Source: Kitasatospora sp. MAA19 (GTDB lineage Bacteria > Actinomycetota > Actinomycetes > Streptomycetales > Streptomycetaceae). Taken from it: a stretch of DNA of 64,000 bases. Location of the stretch: the NCBI RefSeq assembly GCF_029894125.1, contig NZ_JARXYZ010000012.1, forward strand, positions 184,567-248,566. The letters are read 5' to 3'. Every line of letters starts with the position of its first letter. Position 1 is the stretch's first letter. The notes under the pieces are model-generated. The model searched no databases. It worked only from the letters and a program-made list of their open reading frames with translations, and had not been told where the DNA came from. Positions 50,827 to 60,119 of this stretch are shown here, one piece after another. A program made the translations under genes and the position numbers.

Positions 50827-53031
50827 TCACAGCTCGTGGCCGAGGTCGGCCGCCAGCGACTTCAGCAGGTCGTAGGCGGCGTCCGGGATGACCGTGCCGG
50901 GCGGGAAGACCGCCGCCGCGCCCGCCTCGTACAGCGCGTCGAAGTCCTGCGGGGGGATCACCCCGCCGACCACGATGGTGATGTCCTCCCGGCCCGCCTC
51001 GGCGAGCGCGGTGCGCAGCGCGGGCACCAGGGTGAGGTGTCCGGCGGCCAGCGAGGAGACGCCGACGATGTGGACGTCCGCTTCGACGGCCTGGCGGGCC
51101 ACCTCGTCCGGGGTCTGGAACAGCGGGCCGACGTCCACCGTGAAGCCGAGGTCGGCGAAGGCGGTGGCGATCACCTTCTGGCCGCGGTCGTGGCCGTCCT
51201 GGCCCATCTTGGCGACCAGGATGCGCGGCCGCCGGCCCTCGGCCCGCTCGAACCGCTCGACCAGGTCCCGGGTGCGCTGGAGGGAGGCCGACGGGCCCGC
51301 TTCGTCTCGGTACACACCGGAAATGGTACGGATCTGGCCGGAGTGCCGGCCGTACACCTTCTCCAGGGCGTCCGAGATCTCGCCGACGGTGGCCTTGGCC
51401 CGGGCCGCGTTGACGGCCAGGTGCAGCAGGTTGCCGTCCAGTGAGCCGCCGCGCTGCGGACCGGCCTGGGCGGCCCGGGTGAGCGCGTTCAGCGCGTCCT
51501 GGGTCGCGGCCTCGTCGCGCTCCTCCCGCAGCCGGCGCAGCTTCTCCAACTGCCGGGCCCGCACCGAGGAGTTGTCGACCTTGAGCACGTCGATCTGCTC
51601 GTCGTTCTCCACCCGGTACTTGTTGACACCGATCACCGGCTGCCGGCCGGAGTCGATCCGCGCCTGGGTACGGGCGGCGGCCTCCTCGACGCGCATCTTC
51701 GGGATGCCCGCGTCGATCGCCTTGGCCATGCCGCCGGCCGCCTCGACCTCCTGGATGTGCTGCCAGGCGCGGGCGGCGAGGTCGTGGGTGAGCTTCTCGA
51801 CGTACGCCGAGCCGCCCCACGGGTCGATCACCCGGCAGGTGCCGGACTCCTGCTGGAGCAGCAGCTGGGTGTTGCGGGCGATCCGGGCGGAGAAGTCGGT
51901 GGGCAGCGCCAGCGCCTCGTCGAGCGCGTTGGTGTGCAGCGACTGGGTGTGGCCCTGGGTGGCGGCCATCGCCTCGACACAGGTCCGGGTGACGTTGTTG
52001 AACACGTCCTGGGCGGTGAGCGACCAGCCGGAGGTCTGCGAATGGGTGCGCAGCGAAAGGGACTTGGCGTTCTTCGGGTCGAACTGCTTGACCAGCTTGG
52101 CCCACAGAAGCCGGGCCGCGCGCAGCTTGGCGACCTCCATGAAGAAGTTCATGCCGATTGCCCAGAAGAACGACAGCCGCGGCGCGAAGGCGTCCACGTC
52201 CAGCCCCACGTCCAGGCCCGCGCGCAGGTACTCCACCCCGTCGGCCAGGGTGTAGGCCAGCTCCAGGTCGGCGGTGGCCCCGGCCTCCTGGATGTGGTAG
52301 CCGGAGATGGAGATCGAGTTGTACCGGGGCATCTTCTGCGAGGTGTACGCGAAGATGTCCGAGATGATCCGCATCGACGGCTGCGGCGGGTAGATGTAGG
52401 TGTTGCGGACCATGAACTCCTTGAGGATGTCGTTCTGGATGGTCCCCGCCAGCTTCTCGGGTGCCACCCCCTGCTCCTCGGCGGCCACGATGTACAGCGC
52501 CAGGACGGGCAGCACCGCGCCGTTCATCGTCATCGACACCGACATCTTGTCCAGCGGGATGCCGTCGAACAGCTGGCGCATGTCGTAGATCGAGTCGATC
52601 GCCACGCCCGCCATGCCGACGTCGCCGGTGACGCGCGGGTGGTCGCTGTCGTAGCCGCGGTGGGTCGGCAGGTCGAAGGCGACCGAGAGGCCCTTCTGGC
52701 CGGCCGCCAGGTTGCGGCGGTAGAAGGCGTTGGACTCCTCGGCGGTGGAGAAGCCCGCGTACTGGCGGACGGTCCACGGCTGGTTGACGTACATGGTCGG
52801 GTACGGCCCGCGCAGGTACGGGGCGATGCCGGGGTAGGTCTCCAGGAAGTCCAGGCCGGACAGGTCCGCCGCGGTGTACAGCGGCTTGACGCCGATGCCC
52901 TCGGGGGTGTCCCAGACCAGCTCGTCGACGTCCTTGCCGGTGGCCTGGCGCCACGCGGCCCGCCACTGGCCGTCGGTGACGTCCCGGGCGGCGTCGCCGT
53001 CCAGCCCGATTCCGGTGAAGTCGGGGATCAT
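50827..53031 (-). CDS. mutB: methylmalonyl-CoA mutase, large (alpha) subunit
   Basis: 734 residues. An N-terminal TIM barrel that binds the CoA ester (YPTMYVNQPWTVRQYAGFSTAEESN) and a C-terminal cobalamin domain with AKMGQDGHDRGQKVIATAFADLGF, where DGHDRG is the base-off lower-ligand motif. It converts succinyl-CoA and methylmalonyl-CoA, supplying polyketide precursors or degrading propionate. The ATG overlaps the mutA stop by 1 bp (TGATG). Forms a heterodimer with MutA. Confidence 0.97.
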   Translation of the reverse strand: MIPDFTGIGLDGDAARDVTDGQWRAAWRQATGKDVDELVWDTPEGIGVKPLYTAADLSGLDFLETYPGIAPYLRGPYPTMYVNQPWTVRQYAGFSTAEESNAFYRRNLAAGQKGLSVAFDLPTHRGYDSDHPRVTGDVGMAGVAIDSIYDMRQLFDGIPLDKMSVSMTMNGAVLPVLALYIVAAEEQGVAPEKLAGTIQNDILKEFMVRNTYIYPPQPSMRIISDIFAYTSQKMPRYNSISISGYHIQEAGATADLELAYTLADGVEYLRAGLDVGLDVDAFAPRLSFFWAIGMNFFMEVAKLRAARLLWAKLVKQFDPKNAKSLSLRTHSQTSGWSLTAQDVFNNVTRTCVEAMAATQGHTQSLHTNALDEALALPTDFSARIARNTQLLLQQESGTCRVIDPWGGSAYVEKLTHDLAARAWQHIQEVEAAGGMAKAIDAGIPKMRVEEAAARTQARIDSGRQPVIGVNKYRVENDEQIDVLKVDNSSVRARQLEKLRRLREERDEAATQDALNALTRAAQAGPQRGGSLDGNLLHLAVNAARAKATVGEISDALEKVYGRHSGQIRTISGVYRDEAGPSASLQRTRDLVERFERAEGRRPRILVAKMGQDGHDRGQKVIATAFADLGFTVDVGPLFQTPDEVARQAVEADVHIVGVSSLAAGHLTLVPALRTALAEAGREDITIVVGGVIPPQDFDALYEAGAAAVFPPGTVIPDAAYDLLKSLAADLGHEL

Positions 53032-54953
53032 CACGCCACCTTGCTCTCGTCGGTGCTGCTCGTCGTGTCGGTGCCCGCACCGGTGATCTCGGCCAGCAGG
53101 CCGGCCAGCGTGGCGACGGCGTCGCCGCCCGCGGCCACGAAGCCGTCCACGCCCGCCGCCTCGTAGGCCGCCCGCTGCTCGCCGGGCCGCCCGGCCAGCA
53201 GCACCCGCCGCGCGCCCGCCGCCTTCAGGGCGGCCGCGACGGCCCCGGCGTGCTCGCCGTACAGCGCGTCGCTGGAGCAGAGGCAGGCGACGGCGGCGCC
53301 GGAGGCGGTGAAGGCCTCGGCGAAGGCCACGGCGTCGGTGCCCTCGGCGCCGGTGGTCGCGATGCCGCCGGCCTGGAACAGGTTGGCGGCGAAGGTGGTC
53401 CGCGCGGTGTGCGCGGAGGCGGTGCCGAGGGAGGCGAGGAAGAGCGTCGGCCGGGCGCCGGTGGCCGCGAGGTGGGCGTCCGAGCGGTCCCGCAGCGCCT
53501 CGTACGCCTCGGCGCGGCGCACCTGCGGCAGTCCGCCGCCGGGCCCGGCCGGGCCCGGTTCGCGGACCAGCGGCTGCTCGTCCAGGTGCGGGAACTCGCT
53601 GACGCCGGTGACGGGTTCGCGCCGCCTGGCGAGCTTGACCGAGCGCTCCGCCCAGGTCGCCGCGATCCGCTCGCCGACCAGCCCGGAGCCGAGCGCCGCC
53701 TGCTGCCCGCCGGCCCGCTCGATCTCCTGGAACCAGGCCCAGGCGGCCCGCGCCAGCTCCTCGGTCAGCTGCTCGACGTACCAGGAGCCGCCGGCCGGGT
53801 CGACGACCCGGGCCAGGTGGGACTCCTCCAGCAGGACCGACTGGGTGTTGCGGGCGATCCGGCGGGCGAAGGGGTCCGGCAGGCCGAGCGCACTGTCGAA
53901 GGGCAGCACGGTGACGGCGTCGGCGCCGCCCACGCCGGCGGCCAGGCAGGCCACGGTGGTGCGCAGCATGTTCACCCACGGGTCGCGGGCGGTCATCATC
54001 ACCCGGGAGGTGACGGCGTGCTGGCGCTGCGCCGAGGCCTCGGCGCCGGCCCCCGACACCTCGGCCACGCGGGCCCAGAGGCGGCGTGCGGCACGGAACT
54101 TGGCGATGGTCAGGAACTGGTCGGCGTCGGCGGCGTAGCGGAACTCCAGCTGTCCGAGCGCGGCGTCCACCGAGAGCCCGGCGGCGGTCAGCGCCCGCAG
54201 GTAGGCGACGCCGGTGGCGAGCGAGCAGCCGAGCTCCTGCGCGGGCGAGGCGCCGGCCTCGTGGTAGGGCAGGGCGTCCACGGTGAGCGCCCGGACGCCC
54301 GGGTACTCGGCGGCGCAGCGGGCGGCCAGCGCGGTGGCCTCGGCGAGCAGCGCGGCCGTCCGCCCGGTCTCGCCGGTGCGGGCCTGCAGGCCCAGCGGGT
54401 CGGCGCCGAGGTTGCCGGCGGCGGCGCCGGGGGAGACCTCGCGCTGCTCGTACAGGGCGAACAACTGCGCGGCGGCGGCGCCGAATTCGGGCCCGGCGTC
54501 GAGTGACACGGCGGCCAGGTCCAGGTACACCCCGGTCAGCGCCTCGGGCAGGGCGGACACCGGCAGGCCTGCGCCGCCCAGCTCCAGCCAGAGCGAGCCG
54601 ACGCCGTGCTCCAGGTCGGCCAGCACGGCCTCGTTGGTGCGCCGGCGGTCCGGGTCGGCGTGCCGCTGGCGGACGTCCCACCCGGCGACGGTCGAGCCCT
54701 GCGGGCGGCCGCCGCGCACGAACGGCGGGAAGCCCGGGTAGCCGGGCGGGGTCGGGGCGTCCTCGGCGGTGTACAGGGGGCGGGCGCGCAGCCCGTCCGG
54801 GAGTTCGGTGGTGAGCGCCCGCTCGGCGGCGGCACCGTCCGCGGGCTGCGCGCCGGACTTGCGCAGCACGCCCTCGACGAGCTGCTGCCACTGCTCGCGG
54901 TGCGCGGCCGGGAACTCGGCGGCGAGGGGGAGCCCTTCGGGCAGGACGTTCAT
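53031..54953 (-). CDS. mutA: methylmalonyl-CoA mutase, small (beta) subunit
   Basis: 640 residues, homologous to MutB in the barrel half (ALPYHEAGASPAQELGCSLATGVAYLRAL, RRIARNTQSVLLEESHLARVVDPAGGSWYVE) and in the C-terminal fold. It lacks the DxHxxG cobalamin motif, as expected for the non-catalytic subunit. First gene of the mutA-mutB-meaB operon. Confidence 0.96.
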   Translation of the reverse strand: MNVLPEGLPLAAEFPAAHREQWQQLVEGVLRKSGAQPADGAAAERALTTELPDGLRARPLYTAEDAPTPPGYPGFPPFVRGGRPQGSTVAGWDVRQRHADPDRRRTNEAVLADLEHGVGSLWLELGGAGLPVSALPEALTGVYLDLAAVSLDAGPEFGAAAAQLFALYEQREVSPGAAAGNLGADPLGLQARTGETGRTAALLAEATALAARCAAEYPGVRALTVDALPYHEAGASPAQELGCSLATGVAYLRALTAAGLSVDAALGQLEFRYAADADQFLTIAKFRAARRLWARVAEVSGAGAEASAQRQHAVTSRVMMTARDPWVNMLRTTVACLAAGVGGADAVTVLPFDSALGLPDPFARRIARNTQSVLLEESHLARVVDPAGGSWYVEQLTEELARAAWAWFQEIERAGGQQAALGSGLVGERIAATWAERSVKLARRREPVTGVSEFPHLDEQPLVREPGPAGPGGGLPQVRRAEAYEALRDRSDAHLAATGARPTLFLASLGTASAHTARTTFAANLFQAGGIATTGAEGTDAVAFAEAFTASGAAVACLCSSDALYGEHAGAVAAALKAAGARRVLLAGRPGEQRAAYEAAGVDGFVAAGGDAVATLAGLLAEITGAGTDTTSSTDESKVA

Positions 54954-55256
54954 GACCGCAGGTTAGCGCTCGTTCGCAAGCCCGCAGGAGGGGCGGCGCA
55001 TGTGACCTTTCCCTCGATTTGGCCCGTCTTCAGCACTGCGGACGGCGAGGAGTGCCGCGAGCGGCGGCACGCGAGGTCAACGCCGGTGTCAGGGAGCACG
55101 ATCGATTGCCCGGAACGGCCCGGAACAGGGGGATTGCGGAACCTCCTCCGCTATCTATTAAGTTACTTCGAAGAAGGTGGGCGGGAGCGTCATCCCCCGT
55201 GCGTTCCCGCCCGCCTTCGCCGTCCCCCGATTCCCCCGAAGGAGAGCCCACCGCCC
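54954..55256. other. divergent intergenic region, 303 bp
   Basis: No gene. It holds the promoters of mutA (leftward) and of the NlpC/P60 gene (rightward). A short A+T-rich stretch with CTTCGAAG lies near 55170. I looked for a ydaO (c-di-AMP) riboswitch, which often precedes such peptidases in Streptomyces, and saw none. Confidence 0.5.
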
Positions 55257-56327
55257 ATGGGAAAGCGCCGCAAGCCCAGCCCCCCGAGCCGGGCCCGCCT
55301 GGCGGTCCTCACCACGGCCATGGCCGGGGGCGCCGTCCTCGCCTCCGGCACCGCCCACGCCGAGCCCACCCCCAGCCTGGCCTCCGTCAAGGAACAGGTG
55401 GACAAGCTCAACGAGGAGGCCGAGCAGGCCGTCGAGCAGTACAACGGCTTCCAGGAGAAGCAGCAGAGGCTCCAGAGCGACGCCGGCAAGATCCAGGAGA
55501 AGGTCGCCCGCGGGCAGGAGGCGATGAACGAACTGCGCTCCCAGCTCGGCGCGGTGGCCGCCGACCAGTACCGCACCAACGGCATCGACCCGTCCTTTCA
55601 GCTGATGCTCGACTCCGACCCGGCCGCCTACCTGGAGCGCGCCTCGGTGCAGAACCACCTCGCCGACTCCCAGATATCCCTGCTCAAGCAGGCCCAGAAC
55701 GAGCAGCGCAAGCTCGACCAGGACCGCGCCGAGGCCACCGCCACCCTGGCCCAGCTCGACTCCGTCGGCACCGAGCTGGGGGAGAAGAAGAAGCAGATCC
55801 AGGCCAAGCTCGCCCAGGCCCAGGGCATGCTCAACAAGCTGAGCGCCGAGGACCGCGCCAAGATCAACGCCCAGCAGAACGCCGAGAAGGCCAAGGCCGA
55901 GGCCCAGCAGGCAGCCGCCGCCGACCGCGCCTCCCGCTCCGCCGAGCGCCCGAACATGAACACCCCGGCGCCGCCCGCCAGCGGGCGCGCCGCCACCGTC
56001 CTCCAGTTCGCCTACGCCCAGCTCGGCAAGCCCTACGGCTGGGGCATGACCGGTCCCAACAGCTTCGACTGCTCCGGCCTCACCGGCGGCGCCTACCGCG
56101 CGGCCAACGTCAAGCTCCCCCGGATGTCCCAGGACCAGTGGAACGCCGGCGCCCGCGTCGATCGGTCCGACCTCCAGCCCGGCGACCTGGTCTTCTTCTA
56201 CCCCGACATCCACCACGTGGGCGTCTACATCGGCGACGGCAAGATGATCCACGCCCCGCGAACCGGCAAGAACGTCGAGGTCCTCCCGATCTCCGCCATG
56301 CCGTACGTGGGCGCCGTCCGGCCCTGA
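55257..56327 (+). CDS. secreted NlpC/P60 peptidoglycan endopeptidase with coiled coil
   Basis: 356 residues. Basic signal peptide ending HAEP, a long coiled coil (about residues 40-215, SVKEQVDKLNEEAEQAVEQY ... Lys/Gln/Glu-rich), then an NlpC/P60 domain with catalytic Cys in FDCSGLTGGAYRAA, His in DIHHVGVYIGDGKMIH and a final His/Asn-type residue in MIHAPRTG. This is the RipA/PcsB-like layout in which the coiled coil inhibits or positions the enzyme. It cleaves stem peptides in the wall. ATG 55257 follows AAGGAGAG. Confidence 0.93.
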   Translation: MGKRRKPSPPSRARLAVLTTAMAGGAVLASGTAHAEPTPSLASVKEQVDKLNEEAEQAVEQYNGFQEKQQRLQSDAGKIQEKVARGQEAMNELRSQLGAVAADQYRTNGIDPSFQLMLDSDPAAYLERASVQNHLADSQISLLKQAQNEQRKLDQDRAEATATLAQLDSVGTELGEKKKQIQAKLAQAQGMLNKLSAEDRAKINAQQNAEKAKAEAQQAAAADRASRSAERPNMNTPAPPASGRAATVLQFAYAQLGKPYGWGMTGPNSFDCSGLTGGAYRAANVKLPRMSQDQWNAGARVDRSDLQPGDLVFFYPDIHHVGVYIGDGKMIHAPRTGKNVEVLPISAMPYVGAVRP

Positions 56328-56371
56328 TCCGGCCGGTCGCACGTGTAGTTTCCAGTTAGGCCTGTCATATT

Positions 56372-56416
56372 CCGGATGAGTTGTCATCAACTTGTCGTTG
56401 GTGACAACTCGTCCGG
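56372..56416. repeat. long inverted repeat (20-bp arms)
   Basis: Arm CCGGATGAGTTGTCATCAAC pairs with 56397-56416 at every position, two of them as G-U in RNA, around a 5-nt loop. It starts 45 bp after the NlpC/P60 stop. It may be a terminator or an insertion-element end. Confidence 0.7.
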
Positions 56417-56680
56417 ACACCTGTTGTCCTGTCGCACTACAGCTGGCGGATTCTCACTCGGTCTCATCCGTGTTGTCGGGTTCTCACTGTTTCGCGTGCC
56501 GAGCAGGATCTTTTGGGACTCTTCTGCTGGACCTGTGGGTGAGGTCATGCGAGTTGGTGGCGGGGTAGGGTCGGGCGGTTGCCGACGGGGCAGCGCATGA
56601 CGAGAGCGGTGACTGCGTCGGCACTGCGGAAGCCGAAGCCCCGGCCGCCGACCACCAGCACTGAGCAGCCCCCGCACGAG

Positions 56681-56720
56681 AAGTGCCGGGCGGTCCCTCC
56701 CACGGGATCGCCCGGCACTT
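56681..56720. terminator. hairpin in the gene-free region
   Basis: AAGTGCCGGGCG and its exact complement with a 16-nt loop, followed by T. No intact gene ends here, so it may be left from a lost gene. Confidence 0.45.
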
Positions 56721-57015
56721 TCGCGTCTCCGGAGTCGGAGCGCGCGAACGGCATCCAGCCGTCGGGCAGCGTGGTCCGAACGCGTGCAGCGCGCCCCGCC
56801 ACCAGCCAGGCCCCGAGGCCTCGCCGGTTGCGTCCCCGCCGGCACCGGGCGGCCGGCTCGGGCCCGGGGAAGGGCATATTCCGTCACAGAGGTCTCACGC
56901 CCAAATGGAAACGCGTCTCACAACACAGGTCAGCGCCGTGGGACGCGTCCCAGTGGCTGATGGGACGTCAGACCAGCTCCCGGACGGACCGCGGAGTGAG
57001 GCACAGTTCTGCCGT

Positions 57016-57034
57016 GGCTCGGTGATCACGAGCC
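57016..57034. promoter_or_regulatory. inverted repeat before the peptidoglycan-binding gene
   Basis: GGCTCG-GTGATCA-CGAGCC, 6-bp arms around a TGATCA centre, 35 bp before the original GTG start. Possible operator. Confidence 0.35.
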
Positions 57035-57068
57035 GACACCCGAGACCGATTCCTGGGAGGGACACTCC

Positions 57069-57459
57069 GTGAGTCTCAAAGTCCCGTATCGCCAAGGCCG
57101 CCACTGCGGCCGCCGTCGCCGCCCTCCTCACCCTGGCCGGCCCCGCCAGCGCCAGCCGCAGCGCTCCGACCCTCGGTGACGGCTACACCGACGACACCCA
57201 CGCCGTCTGGTGTGTCCAGCACCTGATCAACGATGTCGCCCGGCAGAACAACCGGGAGACCGTCGACGAGGACGGTGTCTGGGGCCCGCAGACCAAGGAC
57301 CAGGTCCTGTGGTTCCAGACCTTCGTCCACGTGCCGCCGGACGGCATCGTCGGTCCCTTCACCGACGACAACATCCTCTACCGCGGCGACCAGTACTACG
57401 GCGGGAAGTCCGGCTACTGCTTCACCTACGTGCCCAGCGACTCGGGGCTGTTCGAGTAG
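57069..57459 (+). pseudogene. secreted peptidoglycan-binding-like protein, frameshifted at codon 4
   Basis: GTG 57069 has GGAGGG 7 nt upstream and would read VSLK. The next bases CTCAAAGTCC contain three A (57078-57080), where two would continue as SRIAKAATAAAVAALLTLAGPASAS, a perfect signal peptide. The mature part follows in that frame to TAG 57457-57459: DGYTDDTHAVWCVQHLIND, VDEDGVWGPQTKDQVLWFQ, PPDGIVGP, two peptidoglycan-binding-like half repeats. The total of 391 nt is one more than a multiple of three. Single-base insertion, slippage or a sequencing error are all possible. Confidence 0.7.
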
Positions 57460-57545
57460 CACCTGCCCGTCGAGCACATCGAGCACCAGGGAGGTGAAGC
57501 ACCCTGCCCTCTCTGACGAATCATCACGGATCTGGAGACCCTCCT

Positions 57546-58631
57546 GTGAGCACCCTCCTCCCCACCCGGCGCCGGTTGTCGCTGGGCCTGGCCCTGGCGG
57601 CCGTGCTGGCGGGCGTCGGCGCGTACACCGCCTCGGCCGCATCCGCCGCGGCCGCGCCGACCCCGATACCCCTCACCTCCTCGGCCTGCCCGGCCGACCT
57701 GCAGCAGGGTGAGGCCGACGGCTGTGTCACCCAGCTCCAGCTGGAGCTCAATCTGACCGGTGCCCAGATCACCGTGGACGGGCAGTTCGGGCCGGCCACC
57801 GACACGGCCGTGCGCACCTTCCAGTCCGCGCACGCCCTGAGCGTCGACGGCATCGTCGGTCCGGCCACCAAGTCGGCGCTCGACGCGGCGGCGGCCGCCG
57901 CCTCCGGCACCGTGGACCTGCGCACCCAGTGCGGCGACCTGCAGAAGGGCGCCACTGGTGCGTGCGCCACGACCCTGCAGACGATGCTGAACACCTTCAA
58001 CGCGGGCCGCCTCACCGTGGACGGGCAGTTCGGGTCGGCCACCGACACGGCCGTGCGCAACTTCCAGGCCGCGCACACCCTGACCATCAACGGGATCGTC
58101 GACACCGCCGTCAAGAACGCCCTCTACGCCGGTACCCCCACCCCGCTGCCCCGCGGCCCCGTCGACCCCGCCAAGGTCCTGAACGCGGCCAAGTCCTACC
58201 TGGGCGTCCCGTACGTGTGGGGCGGCGGCCACTCGCTGCGCGGCGAGGGCCCCGGCCCGTCGCTCGGCACCTGCGACGGCTACACCGGCTCGATCCAGCC
58301 CTGCCCGGCCAACACCACCGCCGGCCTGGACTGCTCGGGCCTGGTCCGCGCGGCCTTCTGGTTCGGCGCAGGCATCGACCTCGCCAACGGCGGCGACACC
58401 ACCGAGCAGACCCTGGACCAGCACCTCACCCCGATCACGGAGTCCCAGCGCCGGCCCGGCGACGTCGAGTACTTCGGCACGGACGCGCACAACACCGTGC
58501 ACGTCGTGCTCTACGCCGGCACCGACCCCGCCACCGGCGCGGACATGATGTACGAGGCCAAGGAGACGGGCACCAACGTCCACTACGTCAGCCTGCGTAC
58601 CGGCGGCTACTGGTACCACGTCACGGCCTGA
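57546..58631 (+). CDS. secreted NlpC/P60 endopeptidase with two peptidoglycan-binding domains
   Basis: 361 residues from GTG 57546. Signal peptide (RRRLSLGLALAAVLAGVGAYTASA), two PG_binding_1-type domains (ITVDGQFGPATDTAVRTFQ and LTVDGQFGSATDTAVRNFQ), a Pro-rich linker, then NlpC/P60: AAKSYLGVPYVWGGGHS, catalytic Cys in GLDCSGLVRAAF, His in NTVHVVLYAGT. It cleaves peptidoglycan peptides while bound to the wall. The two binding domains share almost identical DNA segments (about 57776-57815 and 58016-58060). It ends in a strong terminator. Confidence 0.93.
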   Translation: MSTLLPTRRRLSLGLALAAVLAGVGAYTASAASAAAAPTPIPLTSSACPADLQQGEADGCVTQLQLELNLTGAQITVDGQFGPATDTAVRTFQSAHALSVDGIVGPATKSALDAAAAAASGTVDLRTQCGDLQKGATGACATTLQTMLNTFNAGRLTVDGQFGSATDTAVRNFQAAHTLTINGIVDTAVKNALYAGTPTPLPRGPVDPAKVLNAAKSYLGVPYVWGGGHSLRGEGPGPSLGTCDGYTGSIQPCPANTTAGLDCSGLVRAAFWFGAGIDLANGGDTTEQTLDQHLTPITESQRRPGDVEYFGTDAHNTVHVVLYAGTDPATGADMMYEAKETGTNVHYVSLRTGGYWYHVTA

Positions 58632-58642
58632 CGCGTGCGGGC

Positions 58643-58677
58643 GTCGCGCGGGTGACGGCAGCCGTCACCCGCGCGAC
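58643..58677 (+). terminator. terminator of the NlpC/P60 gene
   Basis: GTCGCGCGGGTGACGG and its exact complement with a 3-nt loop, 11 bp after the stop. Confidence 0.85.
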
Positions 58678-58779
58678 ACCCGACATCACCCGCCCGGGGA
58701 CCGTTCGCCCAGCCGTGTCATCGGCGGCCTCACCGTCCGCCCCGGGCCATCCACCTGTCCCATGTGAAGGAGAACGCCC

Positions 58780-59151
58780 ATGCGTACCAAGCTCGCTGCC
58801 ATCGCCGCGGGAGCCGTCGTGTTCACCGGCCTCGGAGTCGGCACCGCCACCACCGCGTCCGCCAGCACCCCCGCCGTGTGCAGCTACTACGGTTTCACCA
58901 GCGACAACGAGCCGCAGGTGAGCTACGGCGACAGCGGCGCGGAGATCAAGGCGCTGCAGTGCGAGCTCAACTACAGCGTGCGCGGCGCCGGTCTGCAGGT
59001 GGACGGGATCTTCGGCGACAACACCCTCTCCATCGTGAAGAAGTTCCAGGGGTGCGCCGGTCTCCAGGCCGACGGCATCGTCGGCCCGAAGACCTGGGCC
59101 GCACTGGACTACCAGAGCGACATCGACACCGCGGCGAACTACATCTGCTGA
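58780..59151 (+). CDS. small secreted peptidoglycan-binding-domain protein
   Basis: 123 residues: signal peptide ending TASAST, then one PG_binding_1-like domain (VSYGDSGAEIKALQCELNY, LQVDGIFGDNTLSIVKKFQGCAGLQADGIVGPKTWAALD) and a C-terminal Cys. Four Cys residues could make two disulfides. No catalytic domain. It is a close paralogue of the next gene and may modulate the wall enzymes around it. Confidence 0.88.
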   Translation: MRTKLAAIAAGAVVFTGLGVGTATTASASTPAVCSYYGFTSDNEPQVSYGDSGAEIKALQCELNYSVRGAGLQVDGIFGDNTLSIVKKFQGCAGLQADGIVGPKTWAALDYQSDIDTAANYIC

Positions 59152-59198
59152 TCCGGCCCGACCAAGTACTCCCGACCACCTGTACCGAAGGAAGAACC

Positions 59199-59564
59199 AT
59201 GCGTAGCAAGCTTGCGGCCGTCGCGGTCGCCACCGTTCTGGCCGCCGGATTCGGTGTGACCACCGCCGGCAGCGCCTCGGCCGAAACCTCGGACTGCGGC
59301 GTGTACAGCTGGAGCCAGGCGGAGCTGAGCTACGGTGACAGCGGTGACGAGGTCAAGGCGTTGCAGTGCGAACTGAACGCATCCTCCACCCTCTTCTCCA
59401 CCCCCTTCAACCTGGGCGTCGACGGGCAGTTCGGCGACCAGACCCTCGCCGCGGTGAAGAAGTTCCAGGGGTGCGCCAAGCTCCAGGCCGACGGCATTGT
59501 CGGTCCGAAGACCTGGAACGCGCTGGACTTCTGGGCCACCCCGTGGAACACCCTCACCTGCTGA
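59199..59564 (+). CDS. small secreted peptidoglycan-binding-domain protein, paralogue
   Basis: 121 residues; signal peptide ending ASAET, then LSYGDSGDEVKALQCELNA, LGVDGQFGDQTLAAVKKFQGCAKLQADGIVGPKTWNALD and a final Cys. AAGAAGTTCCAGGGGTGCGCC is shared exactly with the preceding gene, showing recent duplication. ATG 59199 with GGAAG upstream. Confidence 0.88.
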   Translation: MRSKLAAVAVATVLAAGFGVTTAGSASAETSDCGVYSWSQAELSYGDSGDEVKALQCELNASSTLFSTPFNLGVDGQFGDQTLAAVKKFQGCAKLQADGIVGPKTWNALDFWATPWNTLTC

Positions 59565-59599
59565 CAAATCGCCATTCGCTGCGCCAGGAGCTCGGCGGG

Positions 59600-59629
59600 A
59601 CGCTCGGCCGGGGTCTCCCGGCCGAGCGT
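59600..59629 (+). terminator. terminator of the small binding-protein gene
   Basis: ACGCTCGGCCGGG-GTCT-complement, perfect 13-bp stem followed by TCTGCG. Confidence 0.8.
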
Positions 59630-59735
59630 TCTGCGTGGGCGCCCGTTGAGTTCGGCGGCGACCTCGCCGGCTTCCACCCCACCGTCGCCGCCCACATCGC
59701 CCGCCGCGGGCGGCGACGGCCGCTACCCGGGCGGC

Positions 59736-60119
59736 TCAGCCCGTGAAGGGGAAGGGCGGCAGGATCCGGCACACGGATTCCGCCGGCTGCCCGGGTCGCA
59801 ACGGTGCGGGGGATCCCATCCCGGCTACGTAGAGCCAGGTCAGTACGGCAGCGGCGGCGAGCATGGCCGGCAGGCGGTACCGGCGGCTCCTCGGCAGGCG
59901 GCCCAGAAGTGCGCCGAGCGCCAGGAGTGCACCGAGCATGACGGCCCACCCGGACACCGTGGCCGTCGTCAGGTTCGGATTCGGCTCGTGGTCCTGGCTC
60001 AGGCAGAACCGCCAGGTCGCGAGGATGCGGCTGTTGCCGAAGAGCGTGCCGCCCGTGGCCAGGACCAGGGCGGCCGCCACCCACGCCCAAACGCTCCGCC
60101 GCTCCCGCGCTGACTGCAT
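59736..60119 (-). CDS. small membrane protein of unknown function
   Basis: 127 residues from ATG 60119. Three predicted helices (VWAWVAAALVLATGGTLFG; VSGWAVMLGALLALGALLG; LPAMLAAAAVLTWLYVAGM), Cys in WRFCLSQDHEPN and VCRILPPF. No family recognised. Divergent from the PhoX-like gene. Confidence 0.6.
   Translation of the reverse strand: MQSARERRSVWAWVAAALVLATGGTLFGNSRILATWRFCLSQDHEPNPNLTTATVSGWAVMLGALLALGALLGRLPRSRRYRLPAMLAAAAVLTWLYVAGMGSPAPLRPGQPAESVCRILPPFPFTG

Larger units (their letters stand above)
56328..57068. other. gene-free region, 741 bp
   Basis: No convincing gene. The left part (56340-56600) has lower GC than its neighbours, a 20-bp-arm hairpin at 56372-56416 and two GATTCTCACT/GGTTCTCACT units near 56450 and 56482. 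A second hairpin is at 56681-56720. A TGGGACGCGTCCCA palindrome is at 56939-56952 and an inverted repeat at 57016-57034 just before the next gene. It could hold the noncoding end of a lost insertion element. Confidence 0.5.

Noticed and set aside
50827..54891. 1354-residue frame covering mutB and mutA
   Set aside because: The upstream part is a shifted frame of mutA; mutA and mutB are separate genes with a 1-bp overlap.
54954..55256. ydaO/c-di-AMP riboswitch before the NlpC/P60 gene
   Set aside because: None of the expected conserved stems could be recognised in the 303-bp leader.
56545..56877. 110-codon minus-strand frame in the gene-free region
   Set aside because: No ribosome site, no recognisable domain, crosses a perfect hairpin; probably chance.
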